From NCBI RefSeq assembly GCF_003002815.1, contig NZ_PVTF01000020.1:62001-126000 (forward strand): 64,000 nt of DNA, written 5' to 3'. Under the pieces are notes generated by a model. That model was not told the origin of the DNA. It worked only from the letters and a program-made list of their open reading frames with translations, and did no database searches. The stretch's first letter is position 1. Every line of letters starts with the position of its first letter. Made by a program: the position numbers and the translations under genes. This DNA comes from Umezawaea tangerina. Lineage in GTDB: Bacteria > Actinomycetota > Actinomycetes > Mycobacteriales > Pseudonocardiaceae. Positions 18,772 to 26,891 of the stretch are shown here, one piece after another.

Positions 18772-20052
18772 ATGTCGTACGAGCAGCTTCCTGACTTCCG
18801 GTTCGAGGGCCGTGACAACGCCGCCCTCTCGCAGTTGGTCGCCCAGTTCAACGCCGGTGACAGCGCCCGCGCCTTCGGTGAGGCCTCCGAGCAGCTGCGC
18901 AAGCTGGCCGCGCAGCTGGAGGACACCGACAACACCCTGCGTCGCGAGCTGGGCAAGCTCGGCATCGCGTGGAAGGGCGCTGCCGGGGACAAGGCCGGGA
19001 CCGCGTTCAAGGCGGAGGCCGACTACGCGGATGAGATGAACACCAGCGGGCAGCAGAACTCGACGGCGACGATGGTGCAGAGCGAGTCGCACAGCAGTGC
19101 GCGCAACAGCATGCCGGAGCCCGCGAAGCTCAACGGTGCCACCGAGACGTCGTTCGTGGACGACGTCGGCGGGTTCTTCGGGTACGAGACGGACCACGCG
19201 GCGGAGGTCAAGGAGACCAACGCGGCGCGGGAGCAGGCGATCCAGGGGCTGACGCAGTACACGCAGGCGAGCCAGGCGGCGCTGGACGAGTTCCAGGCGC
19301 CGGGCAAGCCGCCGAACTTCGAGGTGACGAGCACGTCGTCGGCGGTGGGCACCCCGGTCGGCTCGGGCATCTCCGGGATCGGCAACCCGACGCCGGGCAT
19401 TCCCGGTGGCACCACCGGTGGTGTGCCGGTGGGTGGTGTGCCGAACCCGCCCGGCGGTGGCGGTGTGGTGCCGACGCCGAACCTGCCCGGTGGCGGGGTC
19501 GTGCCTCCTCCCGGTGTCGTGCTGCCCCCCGGCGGCACGACGGGGATCGCGCCGCCGTTCACCGGTGGTGGGACCACGGTCAACCCGGCCGCGGCCGGGA
19601 TGGTGCCGAAGGGCGGCGGGATCGGGCCGGGGCTGGGGATCGGGCTCGGGCTGGCCGGTGCGGCCGGGCTGGGTGCGGCCGCGGCGACGGCGAAGGGCGC
19701 GCGGGTCGTGCGCGGTACCGGCGGGCCCGGAACCGGTGCGGCGCCGAAGGTCCCGGTCGCGAAGCCGGGTGCGCCCGGTGTGGGCGGCAACGGCACGATC
19801 GGCAAGGGCGGCACGGCCGCGGGTGGCATGGCCGCTGAAGGCGAAGGGCGTGCGGCGGGTCGCGGCGCGGCCGGCGCGCGCGGTGGGGCCGGGTCGATGA
19901 TGCAGCCCGCCGCCGCGGCCGGTGGTCGTGGGGCCCAGGGTGAGGAGGACGACGAGCACGTGCGCAAGTACGGGGTCGACTCCGACGACGTCTTCGGCGA
20001 CGATCGGATGGTCGTCCAGTCCGTGATCGGTGAGGAACCCCAGAACAAGTGA
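18772..20052 (+). CDS. PPE-like ESX substrate with Gly/Pro tail
   Basis: A 426-residue protein. The N-terminal 170 residues are helical, with a WXG turn (Trp67-Lys-Gly69) and GFFGYETDHAAEVKETN. A long low-complexity region rich in Gly, Pro and Val follows. The acidic end (EEDDEHVRKYGVD, then DDVFGDDRMV and VIGEEPQ) closely matches the PPE-like protein at 61112. It has no signal peptide. ATG 18772 has GAGGGG five bases before it. It is the likely EspG client, since an EspG gene overlaps its stop. The family name is inferred from architecture. Confidence 0.72.
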   Translation: MSYEQLPDFRFEGRDNAALSQLVAQFNAGDSARAFGEASEQLRKLAAQLEDTDNTLRRELGKLGIAWKGAAGDKAGTAFKAEADYADEMNTSGQQNSTATMVQSESHSSARNSMPEPAKLNGATETSFVDDVGGFFGYETDHAAEVKETNAAREQAIQGLTQYTQASQAALDEFQAPGKPPNFEVTSTSSAVGTPVGSGISGIGNPTPGIPGGTTGGVPVGGVPNPPGGGGVVPTPNLPGGGVVPPPGVVLPPGGTTGIAPPFTGGGTTVNPAAAGMVPKGGGIGPGLGIGLGLAGAAGLGAAAATAKGARVVRGTGGPGTGAAPKVPVAKPGAPGVGGNGTIGKGGTAAGGMAAEGEGRAAGRGAAGARGGAGSMMQPAAAAGGRGAQGEEDDEHVRKYGVDSDDVFGDDRMVVQSVIGEEPQNK

Positions 20053-20822
20053 CAACGCCGGGCTCGGTCGTGCTTTCCACCCTGGAGTTCGACGTCGTGT
20101 GGGAGGCCGCCCGGCTGGTGCGGCGCAACGTCGCGCTGGACGTGCCGAGTCCGGGGATCACGCACACCGAGCGCGCGGAGTTCGTGCGCGGTGCGTGGGC
20201 CTCGCTCGAAGGGCGCGGTCTGGCCCGCGGTGGCCGGGTCGTGCCCGAGATCGCGGACGCGCTGGCACTGCTGTCCAACCCCCAGGTCTCGATCGACATC
20301 TGGATCTGGGCGGGCGGCCGCAAGATCACCGGACTCGCCGCGGCGGCCGGTGAGGAGGCGGTGCTGGCCGTCGTCGACGGCGGCGAGGTGTGGCTGATCG
20401 AGTCCAGGGGCAGTGCGCTCGCCGAGGCCGCCGTGTCGGTGGCCGGTGACATGCCCGCGGGCTTCGGGCGGTCCATCAGCCTGCCCAACGACGTCCTGCG
20501 CGCGGCTTCCGACGAGGCCGGTCGCAACGCCGAGAAGCTCGTGCTCGCCTTGGAGCGCAAGGGTTTGCCGCTCAGCGAGGCCCAGGAGCTCGCCCGCATG
20601 GCCGACGGCATGGGCACCCGCGGCCAGTTCGGCGCCGAACGCGGCCAGAACGGCGGTCCGCCGCTGCGCGCGGGCCGTGTGGTCGCCTTCCACGACGCCG
20701 CTTCCGGCCGGTTCCTGCACCAGGTGCGGCCCAGCACGGACGGCCGCAGCTGGAGCACGATCACGCCCGTCGACAACGCCCGGCTGGCCGCCTGCGTGTG
20801 GGAGCTGCTGCAAGAGGTCTGA
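20049..20822 (+). CDS. EspG-family ESX secretion chaperone
   Basis: Cytosolic chaperone (257 residues) of the EspG family, which binds the tip of PPE proteins and keeps them soluble until export. Seen here: the opening LSTLEFDVVWEAARL, DIWIWAGGRKITGLAAAA in the central strands, and the C-terminal RAGRVVAFHDAASGRFLHQVRPS followed by WSTITPVD, all typical. GTG overlaps the PPE-like stop (GTGA), so the two are made together. Its length is normal for the family. Confidence 0.85.
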   Translation: MTTPGSVVLSTLEFDVVWEAARLVRRNVALDVPSPGITHTERAEFVRGAWASLEGRGLARGGRVVPEIADALALLSNPQVSIDIWIWAGGRKITGLAAAAGEEAVLAVVDGGEVWLIESRGSALAEAAVSVAGDMPAGFGRSISLPNDVLRAASDEAGRNAEKLVLALERKGLPLSEAQELARMADGMGTRGQFGAERGQNGGPPLRAGRVVAFHDAASGRFLHQVRPSTDGRSWSTITPVDNARLAACVWELLQEV

Positions 20823-20915
20823 CGGCGGAACCGCGCCACCGCCCGTCGCGTCGAACACCCAAGCGGGTTCGGGGGGTCCGGAGCCATGCCCGCGGCCATC
20901 GGGAGTTGACGTCTG

Positions 20916-21488
20916 GTGACCCCAGAGCGACAGACCATGAGTTCCGCCGCCTACCTCGCGGCATGGGAACACCTCGACCTCGGCGCCATGCCGATCGTCC
21001 TACACGTCCAGCACGACCGCCTGGCGGTCGCCGCGGCCCTGAGCGAGCTGTCCGACCTGGACCTGCTGCGGGGCAACGAGATCGACCCCTGGCTCACCGC
21101 CGCGTTCACGCTGCTGGCCAACCCGCCGCGCTCGGCCGACCTGCGCCTGGGCATCGGCCGGTCGGGCGTGCGCGCGCTGGCCGGGTCGGCGGGCGGCGGT
21201 GGTGTGCTGGCGGTGCTGAGCGACCACGAGCTGACCGTCCGCGACCTCGCCCACGAGGACCTGGCCGCCGAACTGGTCACGCTCGTGCCGCCGTTCGCAC
21301 CCGCCACCCGGCTGCGCGGCCGGTTCGGCGCCGCCGTCCTCGACCCGTCGGGCCGCAGGCGCCGGGCCGCCGACTCCGTCGACTTCCACGACGCGGAAAC
21401 GGGTCGCCTCCTGTCCGACGGCACCGCCGCCGACCCCGAGGTGCTCAAGGAGAGGGTCGTCACGCTCCTGCGTGACCTCGATGGATGA
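20916..21488 (+). CDS. Short EspG-like protein
   Basis: A 190-residue protein resembling EspG: AAYLAAWEHLDLGAMPIVL opens like the protein at 62512 (FDVLWEHLNLGPMPLVI), and FGAAVLDPSGRRRRAADSVDFHDAETGRLL matches the family's C-terminal strand region. It is about 60-70 residues shorter than the two full EspGs in this window, mainly in the middle. The start is GTG 20916 or ATG 20937. It could be a second chaperone for the WXG/transglycosylase genes just downstream or a shrinking copy. Confidence 0.68.
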   Translation: MTPERQTMSSAAYLAAWEHLDLGAMPIVLHVQHDRLAVAAALSELSDLDLLRGNEIDPWLTAAFTLLANPPRSADLRLGIGRSGVRALAGSAGGGGVLAVLSDHELTVRDLAHEDLAAELVTLVPPFAPATRLRGRFGAAVLDPSGRRRRAADSVDFHDAETGRLLSDGTAADPEVLKERVVTLLRDLDG

Positions 21489-21558
21489 CTTTCGGCGCTA
21501 AACCGGGACGGCGCCCCATCGCCGTTCTAACATCGAAGACGACTGCAAGGGGGTTGGC

Positions 21559-21870
21559 GTGGTTATCGCGAAGATCAACGCCGAGGCGATGGAACAGTGC
21601 CGGAGCACCGTCTCCAGCCAAGCCGGGCAATTCGGCGCGGTGGGCGACGGTTTCGCCGACCAGTACGGGAATCCGGACATCTTCGGCAAGCTCGCCGGTT
21701 CCGGCGGACTCGCGTCCGCGGTGTCCGGTCTGGACAGCGCGGTGGGCACCGAGCTCGCCGCCGCCGAGACCGTGCTCGGCAAGGTCGAACGCGCCCTCGA
21801 CAAGGTCCAGAACTCCGTCGTCGACCTCGACGACCAGGCCGCCCACGCCTTCCGGACGGTGCGACCATGA
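21559..21870 (+). CDS. Small ESX secretion target, EspC-like
   Basis: A 103-residue helical protein starting MVIAKINAEAMEQCRSTVSS, with a central GDGFADQYGNPDIFGKL turn and a C-terminal helix ending in DDQAAHAFRTVRP. Size, the two-helix pattern and position fit the EspC-like / type VII target group; I cannot confirm the family. GTG 21559 follows AAGGGGG. Its TGA overlaps the ATG of the transglycosylase gene (ATGA), so it is probably the secretion partner of that effector. Confidence 0.6.
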   Translation: MVIAKINAEAMEQCRSTVSSQAGQFGAVGDGFADQYGNPDIFGKLAGSGGLASAVSGLDSAVGTELAAAETVLGKVERALDKVQNSVVDLDDQAAHAFRTVRP

Positions 21871-23084
21871 GCGCGAAGGACGAGGTCGCGGCTCTGCCCG
21901 GCGGCCAGGCGCTCGCCGCGCTCGCGGAGAAGGTCGACACCGCCCAGCCCGAGGCCGTCAAGGAGATCGCCACCCGCTGGAAGGAAGCCGCGGACAAGTG
22001 CGGCGAAAGCGGCAACACGGTCCAGCAGTCGGTCAACCAGCTCGACGGCGCCTGGGAAGGCGTGTCCGCCGACGGTTTCGTCGCCTACATGGGCGAGTTC
22101 ACCAAAAGCGGCAATTCCGTCAAGGACGCCCTGACCAACGCCGCCACCGACCTGGAATCCGCCGCGGCCGCCCTGGAAACCGCCAAGACCTCCATCACCC
22201 GCATCTGCGAAGACCTGCTCAGCGCCGCCCGCCGCGTCCGCGCCCAGAACCCCGATGCCGAACCGACCGACATCGACGCCCACATCCAGGGCCTCTGCGC
22301 CGACGCCGCAGGCGACGCCCAACCCGTCATCGCCACCGCCGAGAACGCCCTCAACACCGCGTTGAGCGCCCTCAAGGGCCGCGCCACCGCCATCTCCCCC
22401 AAGTTCTCCGCCTTGGGCGACCCCACCATCCAGAAGTTCGTCCCCGCCACCGACAACCCCGTCGAGTGGACCCCCAAGACCGAAGCCGACACCAACACCT
22501 CCAGCGCCGACGCCCCACCCGCCCCCCAGGACACCACCCCGGTCAACCAGCCGCCCAGCACCTCCACCCCCAGCGGTGGTAGCAGTAGCGGCGGTGGCGG
22601 AGGCGGCGGCGCCGCATTCGCCGGAGGCGGCGGTGGCGGCGGAGGCGGTGGCGAATCCGGCGGCGGTGGCGGCGGCTTCGGCGGCTTCGGCGCCAGCGGC
22701 CCCCCGCCAACCAGCGGTCCCCCGCCCGGCAACGTCGACCAGTGGATCCGCGAGGCCATCCGCATCCTCCAGGAGAACGGCATCCCGGTCACCGACGCCA
22801 ACATCGACGAGATCTGGACCATCATCGAGAAGGAGTCCGGCGGCAACCCGCACGCCATCAACGACTGGGACTCCAACGCCGCCGCGGGCACCCCTTCCAA
22901 GGGCTTGATGCAATGCATCGACCCCACCTTCAACTCCTACAAACTCCCCGGCCACGACGACATCTACAACCCCGTGGACAACATCATCGCCGGCGTCCGC
23001 TACACCTTCAGCCGCTACGGCGGCTTCGAAGGCCACCCCGGCCTGGCCTCCATGGCCAGCGGCGGCGGCTACCAGGGCTACTAA
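21867..23084 (+). CDS. WXG-domain lytic transglycosylase effector
   Basis: A 405-residue two-part protein. Residues 1-100 form a WXG100-like helical hairpin with the WXG turn at Trp63-Glu-Gly65. Residues 100-200 are helical, and a Pro/Gly/Ser linker (near 215-270) is almost pure glycine. The C-terminal 110 residues are a soluble lytic transglycosylase domain: catalytic Glu at about residue 323 in IIEKESGGNPHAIN, GLMQCIDPTFNSY, and NIIAGVRYTFSRYGG. There is no Sec signal. It probably leaves through a type VII system and cleaves peptidoglycan, either to remodel the wall or as an attack on neighbours. Confidence 0.88.
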   Translation: MSAKDEVAALPGGQALAALAEKVDTAQPEAVKEIATRWKEAADKCGESGNTVQQSVNQLDGAWEGVSADGFVAYMGEFTKSGNSVKDALTNAATDLESAAAALETAKTSITRICEDLLSAARRVRAQNPDAEPTDIDAHIQGLCADAAGDAQPVIATAENALNTALSALKGRATAISPKFSALGDPTIQKFVPATDNPVEWTPKTEADTNTSSADAPPAPQDTTPVNQPPSTSTPSGGSSSGGGGGGGAAFAGGGGGGGGGGESGGGGGGFGGFGASGPPPTSGPPPGNVDQWIREAIRILQENGIPVTDANIDEIWTIIEKESGGNPHAINDWDSNAAAGTPSKGLMQCIDPTFNSYKLPGHDDIYNPVDNIIAGVRYTFSRYGGFEGHPGLASMASGGGYQGY

Positions 23085-23113
23085 AGACAAAGACAAAGGC
23101 AAAGACAAAGTGA

Positions 23114-23141
23114 GGCCGTGGCGTGCCAACACGCCACGGCC
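23114..23141 (+). terminator. Terminator of ESX cluster 1
   Basis: A perfect 12-bp stem GGCCGTGGCGTG / CACGCCACGGCC (23114-23125 with 23130-23141) with a CCAA loop, 30 bases after the transglycosylase stop. It is preceded by a short run of AAAGAC/AAAGGC repeats (23085-23110). Confidence 0.8.
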
Positions 23142-23232
23142 AACACCACGCCCACTCGACGCGCAGCGAGCACCCGCCCCAGCCACATTGGGCGAAGCCC
23201 GCCAGCGCGCATCCGGCGCGGAGCGCCTGGGG

Positions 23233-23340
23233 CCTTGTCGGCGCCAGCCGATGCCTTGTCCAACGGCGCAGCCGAGGATGCCTTGTCGGGCGCAGCCCGA
23301 TGCCCTGTCGAGCGCAGCTCGATGTCTGGCGAAGCCAGAT
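23233..23340. repeat. Tandem mini-hairpins with CCTTGTC spacers
   Basis: Four small palindromes follow one another: TCGGCGCCAGCCGA, TCGGGCGCAGCCCGA, TCGAGCGCAGCTCGA and TCTGGCGAAGCCAGA. Most are introduced by CCTTGTC or CCCTGTC (23233, 23254, 23281, 23303). The arms differ while each hairpin stays paired. Bases 23085-23543 hold no gene I can support. Confidence 0.65.
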
Positions 23341-23371
23341 CCCCTCCCGCCCCCGATAAACAGCGCCCTCC

Positions 23372-23428
23372 TGATTGATCTTGGTTTGTCAAGACAGCCC
23401 TATCGTCTTGACAAACCAAGATCAATCA
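23372..23428. repeat. 24-bp perfect AT-rich palindrome
   Basis: Bases 23372-23395 and 23405-23428 are perfect reverse complements around a 9-base loop (AGCCCTATC). The arms are A/T-rich (TTGATCTTGGTTTGTCAAG), unlike the surrounding GC-rich DNA. The right arm contains TTGACA at 23408-23413. It could be a terminator, a regulator site or a dispersed element; it lies 116 bases before the aminotransferase start. Confidence 0.8.
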
Positions 23429-23543
23429 TTGGAACAATTGCGCGCACGGGGGCCGGGCTTCGCCAGGGGGTGGACACAATGCAATCCGAGGGCCGGGCTT
23501 CGCTCTTCCCCCAGACCTCAACCCCACCATTAACCTCCCCCAC

Positions 23544-24698
23544 ATGCCCCACCCCCTGACCCCCGCCTCCAGAGCCGACATCCCTCCCTTCCACGTCATG
23601 GACGTCATGTCCGCCGCCGCCACCCGCCAACGCACCCACGGCGACGTCATCTCCTTCGCCGCCGGCCAACCCTCCAGCCAAGCCCCTTCCCCCGTCCGCG
23701 CAGCCGCCCAACGCGCCCTCACCGACCTCCCCCTCGGCTACACCGAACAACTGGGCATCCTCGAGCTCCGCACCGCCATCGCCTCCCACTACCGCCGCCA
23801 GTACGACCTCGACATCTCCCCGCGGGACGTCGTCATGACCACCGGCTCCTCCGGCGCCTTCCTCCTGGCTTTCCTCTCCGCCTTCGACCCCGGCGACCGG
23901 GTGGCCCTCGCCCGACCCGGCTACCCCGCCTACCGCAACATCCTCAACGCCCTCGGCTGCGATGTCGTCGAACTGCCCTGCGGCCCGGACACCAGGTTCC
24001 AGCCCACCGTCGAGATGCTCGAGGAAGCCGGCCCGCTCAAGGGCCTGGTGGTCGCCAGCCCCGCGAACCCCACCGGCACGGTCCTCGCCCCCGAAGAGCT
24101 CACCGCCCTGGCCCACTGGTGCACGGCGAACGACGTGCAGCTCGTCAGCGACGAGATCTACCACGGCATCGGCTACGGCCGCCCCCAGAGCTGCGCCTGG
24201 GAGACGTCCCGCGACGCCGTCGTCGTCAACTCCTTCTCCAAGGCCTTCGCCATGACCGGCTGGCGCCTGGGCTGGATGCTCGCCCCCGCCCACCTGCACC
24301 GGGCCATCGACCGCCTGACCGGCAACTTCACCCTCTGCCCGCCCGCGCTGGCCCAGCACGCGGCCATCGCGGCGTTCGACCCCGAGTCGTACGCCGAGAT
24401 GGACCTCCTGGTCGCCGGTTACAAGACGAACCGGGACCTGCTGCTGGACGGCCTGCGCGACCTGGGCATCACCGAGGTCGCCCCCGCCGACGGCGCCTTC
24501 TACGTCTACGCGGACGTCAAGCACCTCACCGACGACACCATGACCTTCTGCCGCGAACTACTGGAAGGCACCGGCGTGGCCATCGTCCCCGGCGTCGACT
24601 TCGACCCCGTCCACGGCCACGAGTTCGTCCGGATGAGCTTCGCGGGCTCCACCAACGACATCGAGGAAGGTCTGCGGCGGCTCAAGACCTGGCTCTAG
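23544..24698 (+). CDS. PLP-dependent class I/II aminotransferase
   Basis: A cytosolic fold-type I aminotransferase of 384 residues. Seen: the N-terminal SFAAGQPSSQAPSPV, GYTEQLGILELRTAIASHY, the PLP-contacting VASPANPTGT, LVSDEIYHGIGYG, and the PLP lysine in VNSFSKAFAMTGWRLGW; the substrate Arg is in HEFVRMSFAGS. These match aspartate/aromatic-type aminotransferases of the AspB group. The exact amino acid substrate cannot be read off. ATG 23544 lies after a palindrome-rich stretch, and its 3' end overlaps the convergent DUF1963 gene by 4 bases. Confidence 0.88.
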   Translation: MPHPLTPASRADIPPFHVMDVMSAAATRQRTHGDVISFAAGQPSSQAPSPVRAAAQRALTDLPLGYTEQLGILELRTAIASHYRRQYDLDISPRDVVMTTGSSGAFLLAFLSAFDPGDRVALARPGYPAYRNILNALGCDVVELPCGPDTRFQPTVEMLEEAGPLKGLVVASPANPTGTVLAPEELTALAHWCTANDVQLVSDEIYHGIGYGRPQSCAWETSRDAVVVNSFSKAFAMTGWRLGWMLAPAHLHRAIDRLTGNFTLCPPALAQHAAIAAFDPESYAEMDLLVAGYKTNRDLLLDGLRDLGITEVAPADGAFYVYADVKHLTDDTMTFCRELLEGTGVAIVPGVDFDPVHGHEFVRMSFAGSTNDIEEGLRRLKTWL

Positions 24699-25237
24699 TG
24701 GCACTGCCACAGGAACCGGCCCTCCCCCGCCATCTCGTCCACGAACGCGTACCCGGTCCCGGCGTCCCCGAAGTTCGGCTGCTTCTCGAACGGCAGGTCG
24801 CCGAACTGGGCGAGGAACCGGTAGTCCCCCTCGGGCCAGTCGTTGTTCTGCACCCACTCCGGGTACCCGCCCACGAGGTTGTCCGCGGACCCCGTCTCGC
24901 CCCGCGTCGGCATCAGGTCCACCGCGAAGTCCGGCCCGTACGTGGGCCCGGTCGCCTGGTCCGACACGCGCAGGAACGACGGCACCGGGCCGGGCTGCAC
25001 GAGGCAGGCGTTCTCGCCGCCCTCGGGCTCCCACGTGTCGTCCACGTACTCCTCGTCCTCGGTCATGAACAGGTACACCAGCCGCTCGCCGGGCAGCGCG
25101 ATCTGGCCGAGGAACCTCATCTGCGTGCCCAGCTCCCGCGACAGCGGCCAGGTGGGCGTGTCCAGCCACACGGGCTGGCCGCCGAACTTGGTGACGGGGT
25201 CGGTGATCGGTCCGCTGGGTGTGAAGACGGGGCGCAT
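24695..25237 (-). CDS. DUF1963 (YwqG-like) protein
   Basis: A 180-residue cytosolic protein rich in Trp, Pro and acidic residues. The features KFGGQPVWLDTPTWPLSR, MRFLGQIAL, the long acidic loop after LVYLFMTEDEEYVDD, QLxxLPF-like AQFGDLPFEKQPNFGDAGTGYAF and the closing GRFLWQCH match the DUF1963/YwqG family. No activity is established. It is a single gene on the minus strand, divergent from the small membrane protein gene at 25330. Confidence 0.8.
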   Translation of the reverse strand: MRPVFTPSGPITDPVTKFGGQPVWLDTPTWPLSRELGTQMRFLGQIALPGERLVYLFMTEDEEYVDDTWEPEGGENACLVQPGPVPSFLRVSDQATGPTYGPDFAVDLMPTRGETGSADNLVGGYPEWVQNNDWPEGDYRFLAQFGDLPFEKQPNFGDAGTGYAFVDEMAGEGRFLWQCH

Positions 25238-25329
25238 GGGACTGTTCTACCTGGGTGGGCCGACAATTCCGGGAACCGACGTGCCCCGGCGGTCGTTCAC
25301 CGGGTGAGAAACTTCAGGGGGAGGACATC

Positions 25330-25485
25330 ATGATCCGGATCATCGCGGTTCTGCTGGCGATCTGGTTGGCGCTGACGATCCTGGGCGCCGTGGTCAAGGG
25401 CCTGGTGTGGCTGGCGGTCATCGGGGGCGTGCTGTTCCTCGGCACGGCCGCATACGGCGCGATCAAGGGCAAGTCCAGGACCTGA
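25330..25485 (+). CDS. Small membrane protein (51 aa)
   Basis: ATG 25330 follows a strong GGGGAGG. The 51-residue product is two closely spaced hydrophobic segments (IRIIAVLLAIWLALTILGAVV and VWLAVIGGVLFLGTAAYG) with a Lys between and a basic tail KGKSRT, i.e. a short membrane hairpin. The function is unknown. It reads toward the K+ channel gene 40 bases downstream. Confidence 0.7.
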   Translation: MIRIIAVLLAIWLALTILGAVVKGLVWLAVIGGVLFLGTAAYGAIKGKSRT

Positions 25486-25525
25486 ACCACTGGAAAACCC
25501 CAGGTCGAGGGTTCACTATGGACCA

Positions 25526-26308
25526 ATGCTCCAAGCGGACGAACGCCGCCTCGTCGCCTGGGAGAACCGTGCCGAGTGGCCGCTGACGGGCCTCGCGGTC
25601 GTCTTCCTCGTCGCCTACGCCTGGCAGGTGCTGGACGACGGCGCCACGCCGGGCGTGCGGACGGCGTTGGAGATCGCCCTGTGGGTGGTCTGGTTCGTGT
25701 TCGCGGTGGACTACGTGGTGCGGCTGAAGCTGGCCGTGAACAAGCCGCGGTTCATCGTCCGGCACCTGTTCGACCTGCTCGCGGTGCTGCTGCCGATCGT
25801 GCGGCAGCTCCGCGTCCTGCGCCTGGTCACCGTCCTGAACGTGCTGAACAAGCGGCTCGCGGGCAAGATCCGCCAGCGGGTCGGCATCTACGTCGCGGGC
25901 GTGACGCTGATGGTCGGCCTGTGCGCGTCGCTGGCCGTGCTGGACGCCGAGCGGCACCACGAGAACGCCACCATCACCACGTTCGCGGACGCGGTGTGGT
26001 GGACGCTGACCACGATCTCGACGGTCGGCTACGGCGACCGCTACCCGGTGACCTGGGAGGGCAGGCTGGTCGCGGGCCTGCTGATGGTCGGCGGCATCGC
26101 CCTGCTGGGTGTCATCACGGGAACGATCGCGTCGTGGCTGGTGGAGAAGCTCAGCGGCGTCGAGGAGCAGCTCCAGCGCACCGACGACGCGCTCGTCGCC
26201 GAGGTCCGCTCGCTGCGCACCGAGCTGGCCGAGCTGCGCGCCGAGCTGAACAGGACCGCGCTCGGCGGCCAGCCGCTCAACGGCTCAGCGGGCCCCGAGC
26301 ACGCCTAG
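25526..26308 (+). CDS. Voltage-gated-type potassium channel
   Basis: A 260-residue membrane protein with the six-span layout of a Kv-like channel: spans near residues 20-36, 47-66 and 76-92, an Arg-rich S4-like helix RQLRVLRLVTVLNVLNKRL (93-111), a span at 120-138, the pore with selectivity filter TVGYGD at 166-171, and a final span to about 200. The C-terminal 55 residues form a likely coiled coil (VEEQLQRTDDALVAEVRSL). It conducts K+ across the cell membrane. Its 3' end overlaps the convergent HAD gene by 24 bases. Confidence 0.88.
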   Translation: MLQADERRLVAWENRAEWPLTGLAVVFLVAYAWQVLDDGATPGVRTALEIALWVVWFVFAVDYVVRLKLAVNKPRFIVRHLFDLLAVLLPIVRQLRVLRLVTVLNVLNKRLAGKIRQRVGIYVAGVTLMVGLCASLAVLDAERHHENATITTFADAVWWTLTTISTVGYGDRYPVTWEGRLVAGLLMVGGIALLGVITGTIASWLVEKLSGVEEQLQRTDDALVAEVRSLRTELAELRAELNRTALGGQPLNGSAGPEHA

Positions 26309-26878
26309 CCGCACCAGCTCCTCCCGCGCGGGCACGGCGCCGCGCCACAGCACGCCGCCCATGCCCGCGGTGAGCGCGCCGTCGATGTTGACCTGCCGGT
26401 CGTCGAAGAACACGCAGTCCCGCGGCTCCGCGCCGAGCTGCCGGGCCAGCGCCTCCCAGATCGCCGGGTCGGGCTTGGCCACGCCCAGGTCGCCGGAGAA
26501 CACCAGGTGCCGGAAGTCCTTGGTCCACTCCTGCCGCTCGGCGACCCGCGCGAACGACACGGGCGCGTTCGACAGCAGCGCCAGCGGCAGGTCGGCCAGC
26601 TCGTCCAGCAGCGCCAGGCTCTCCGGCGCGGGGTGCAGCCACCCCTCGATGTCGACCTCGGTCAGCTCGGCCGCCAGCTCCGGCGACACGGACACGCCGA
26701 CGCCGTCACCCACGGCCCGCCAGTAGTCGAGGTCGGCCTGCCCGCGGTCGTAGGCGTCGCGCGGGGCCCAGTAGGCCGCGTCGAGCGCGTCCACCGGCAC
26801 CCCGAGCAGCGCCGCGAGCGTCGGCAGCGCCGCCGTCCTGGTGCTGATGACCTCGCCGTAGTCGAACACGATCCACAC
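26285..26878 (-). CDS. HAD-superfamily hydrolase (HAD-IA type)
   Basis: A 197-residue cytosolic hydrolase with the HAD motifs: motif I degenerate as VFDYGEVIS (nucleophile Asp in FDYGEV), motif II LLSNAP, motif III Lys in GDLGVAKPDPAIW, and motif IV VFFDDRQVNIDGA. Such proteins dephosphorylate small metabolites; the substrate is unknown. Motif I lacks the usual second Asp (FDxGx instead of DxDGT), as in several epoxide-hydrolase-like HADs. GTG 26878 follows GAGGGAGC. It lies 13 bases after the threonine aldolase gene, so they are probably co-transcribed. Confidence 0.85.
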   Translation of the reverse strand: MWIVFDYGEVISTRTAALPTLAALLGVPVDALDAAYWAPRDAYDRGQADLDYWRAVGDGVGVSVSPELAAELTEVDIEGWLHPAPESLALLDELADLPLALLSNAPVSFARVAERQEWTKDFRHLVFSGDLGVAKPDPAIWEALARQLGAEPRDCVFFDDRQVNIDGALTAGMGGVLWRGAVPAREELVRLGVLGAR

Positions 26879-26891
26879 GCGGGACGCTCCC

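Noticed and set aside
23233-23340. CRISPR array
   Set aside because: The units are short hairpins with varying arms and nearly no spacers; there are no 24-40 base repeats with unique spacers and no cas genes.
24119-25333. A 404-residue plus-strand ORF over the aminotransferase and DUF1963 genes
   Set aside because: An Arg/Pro-rich shadow that crosses two supported genes on opposite strands.
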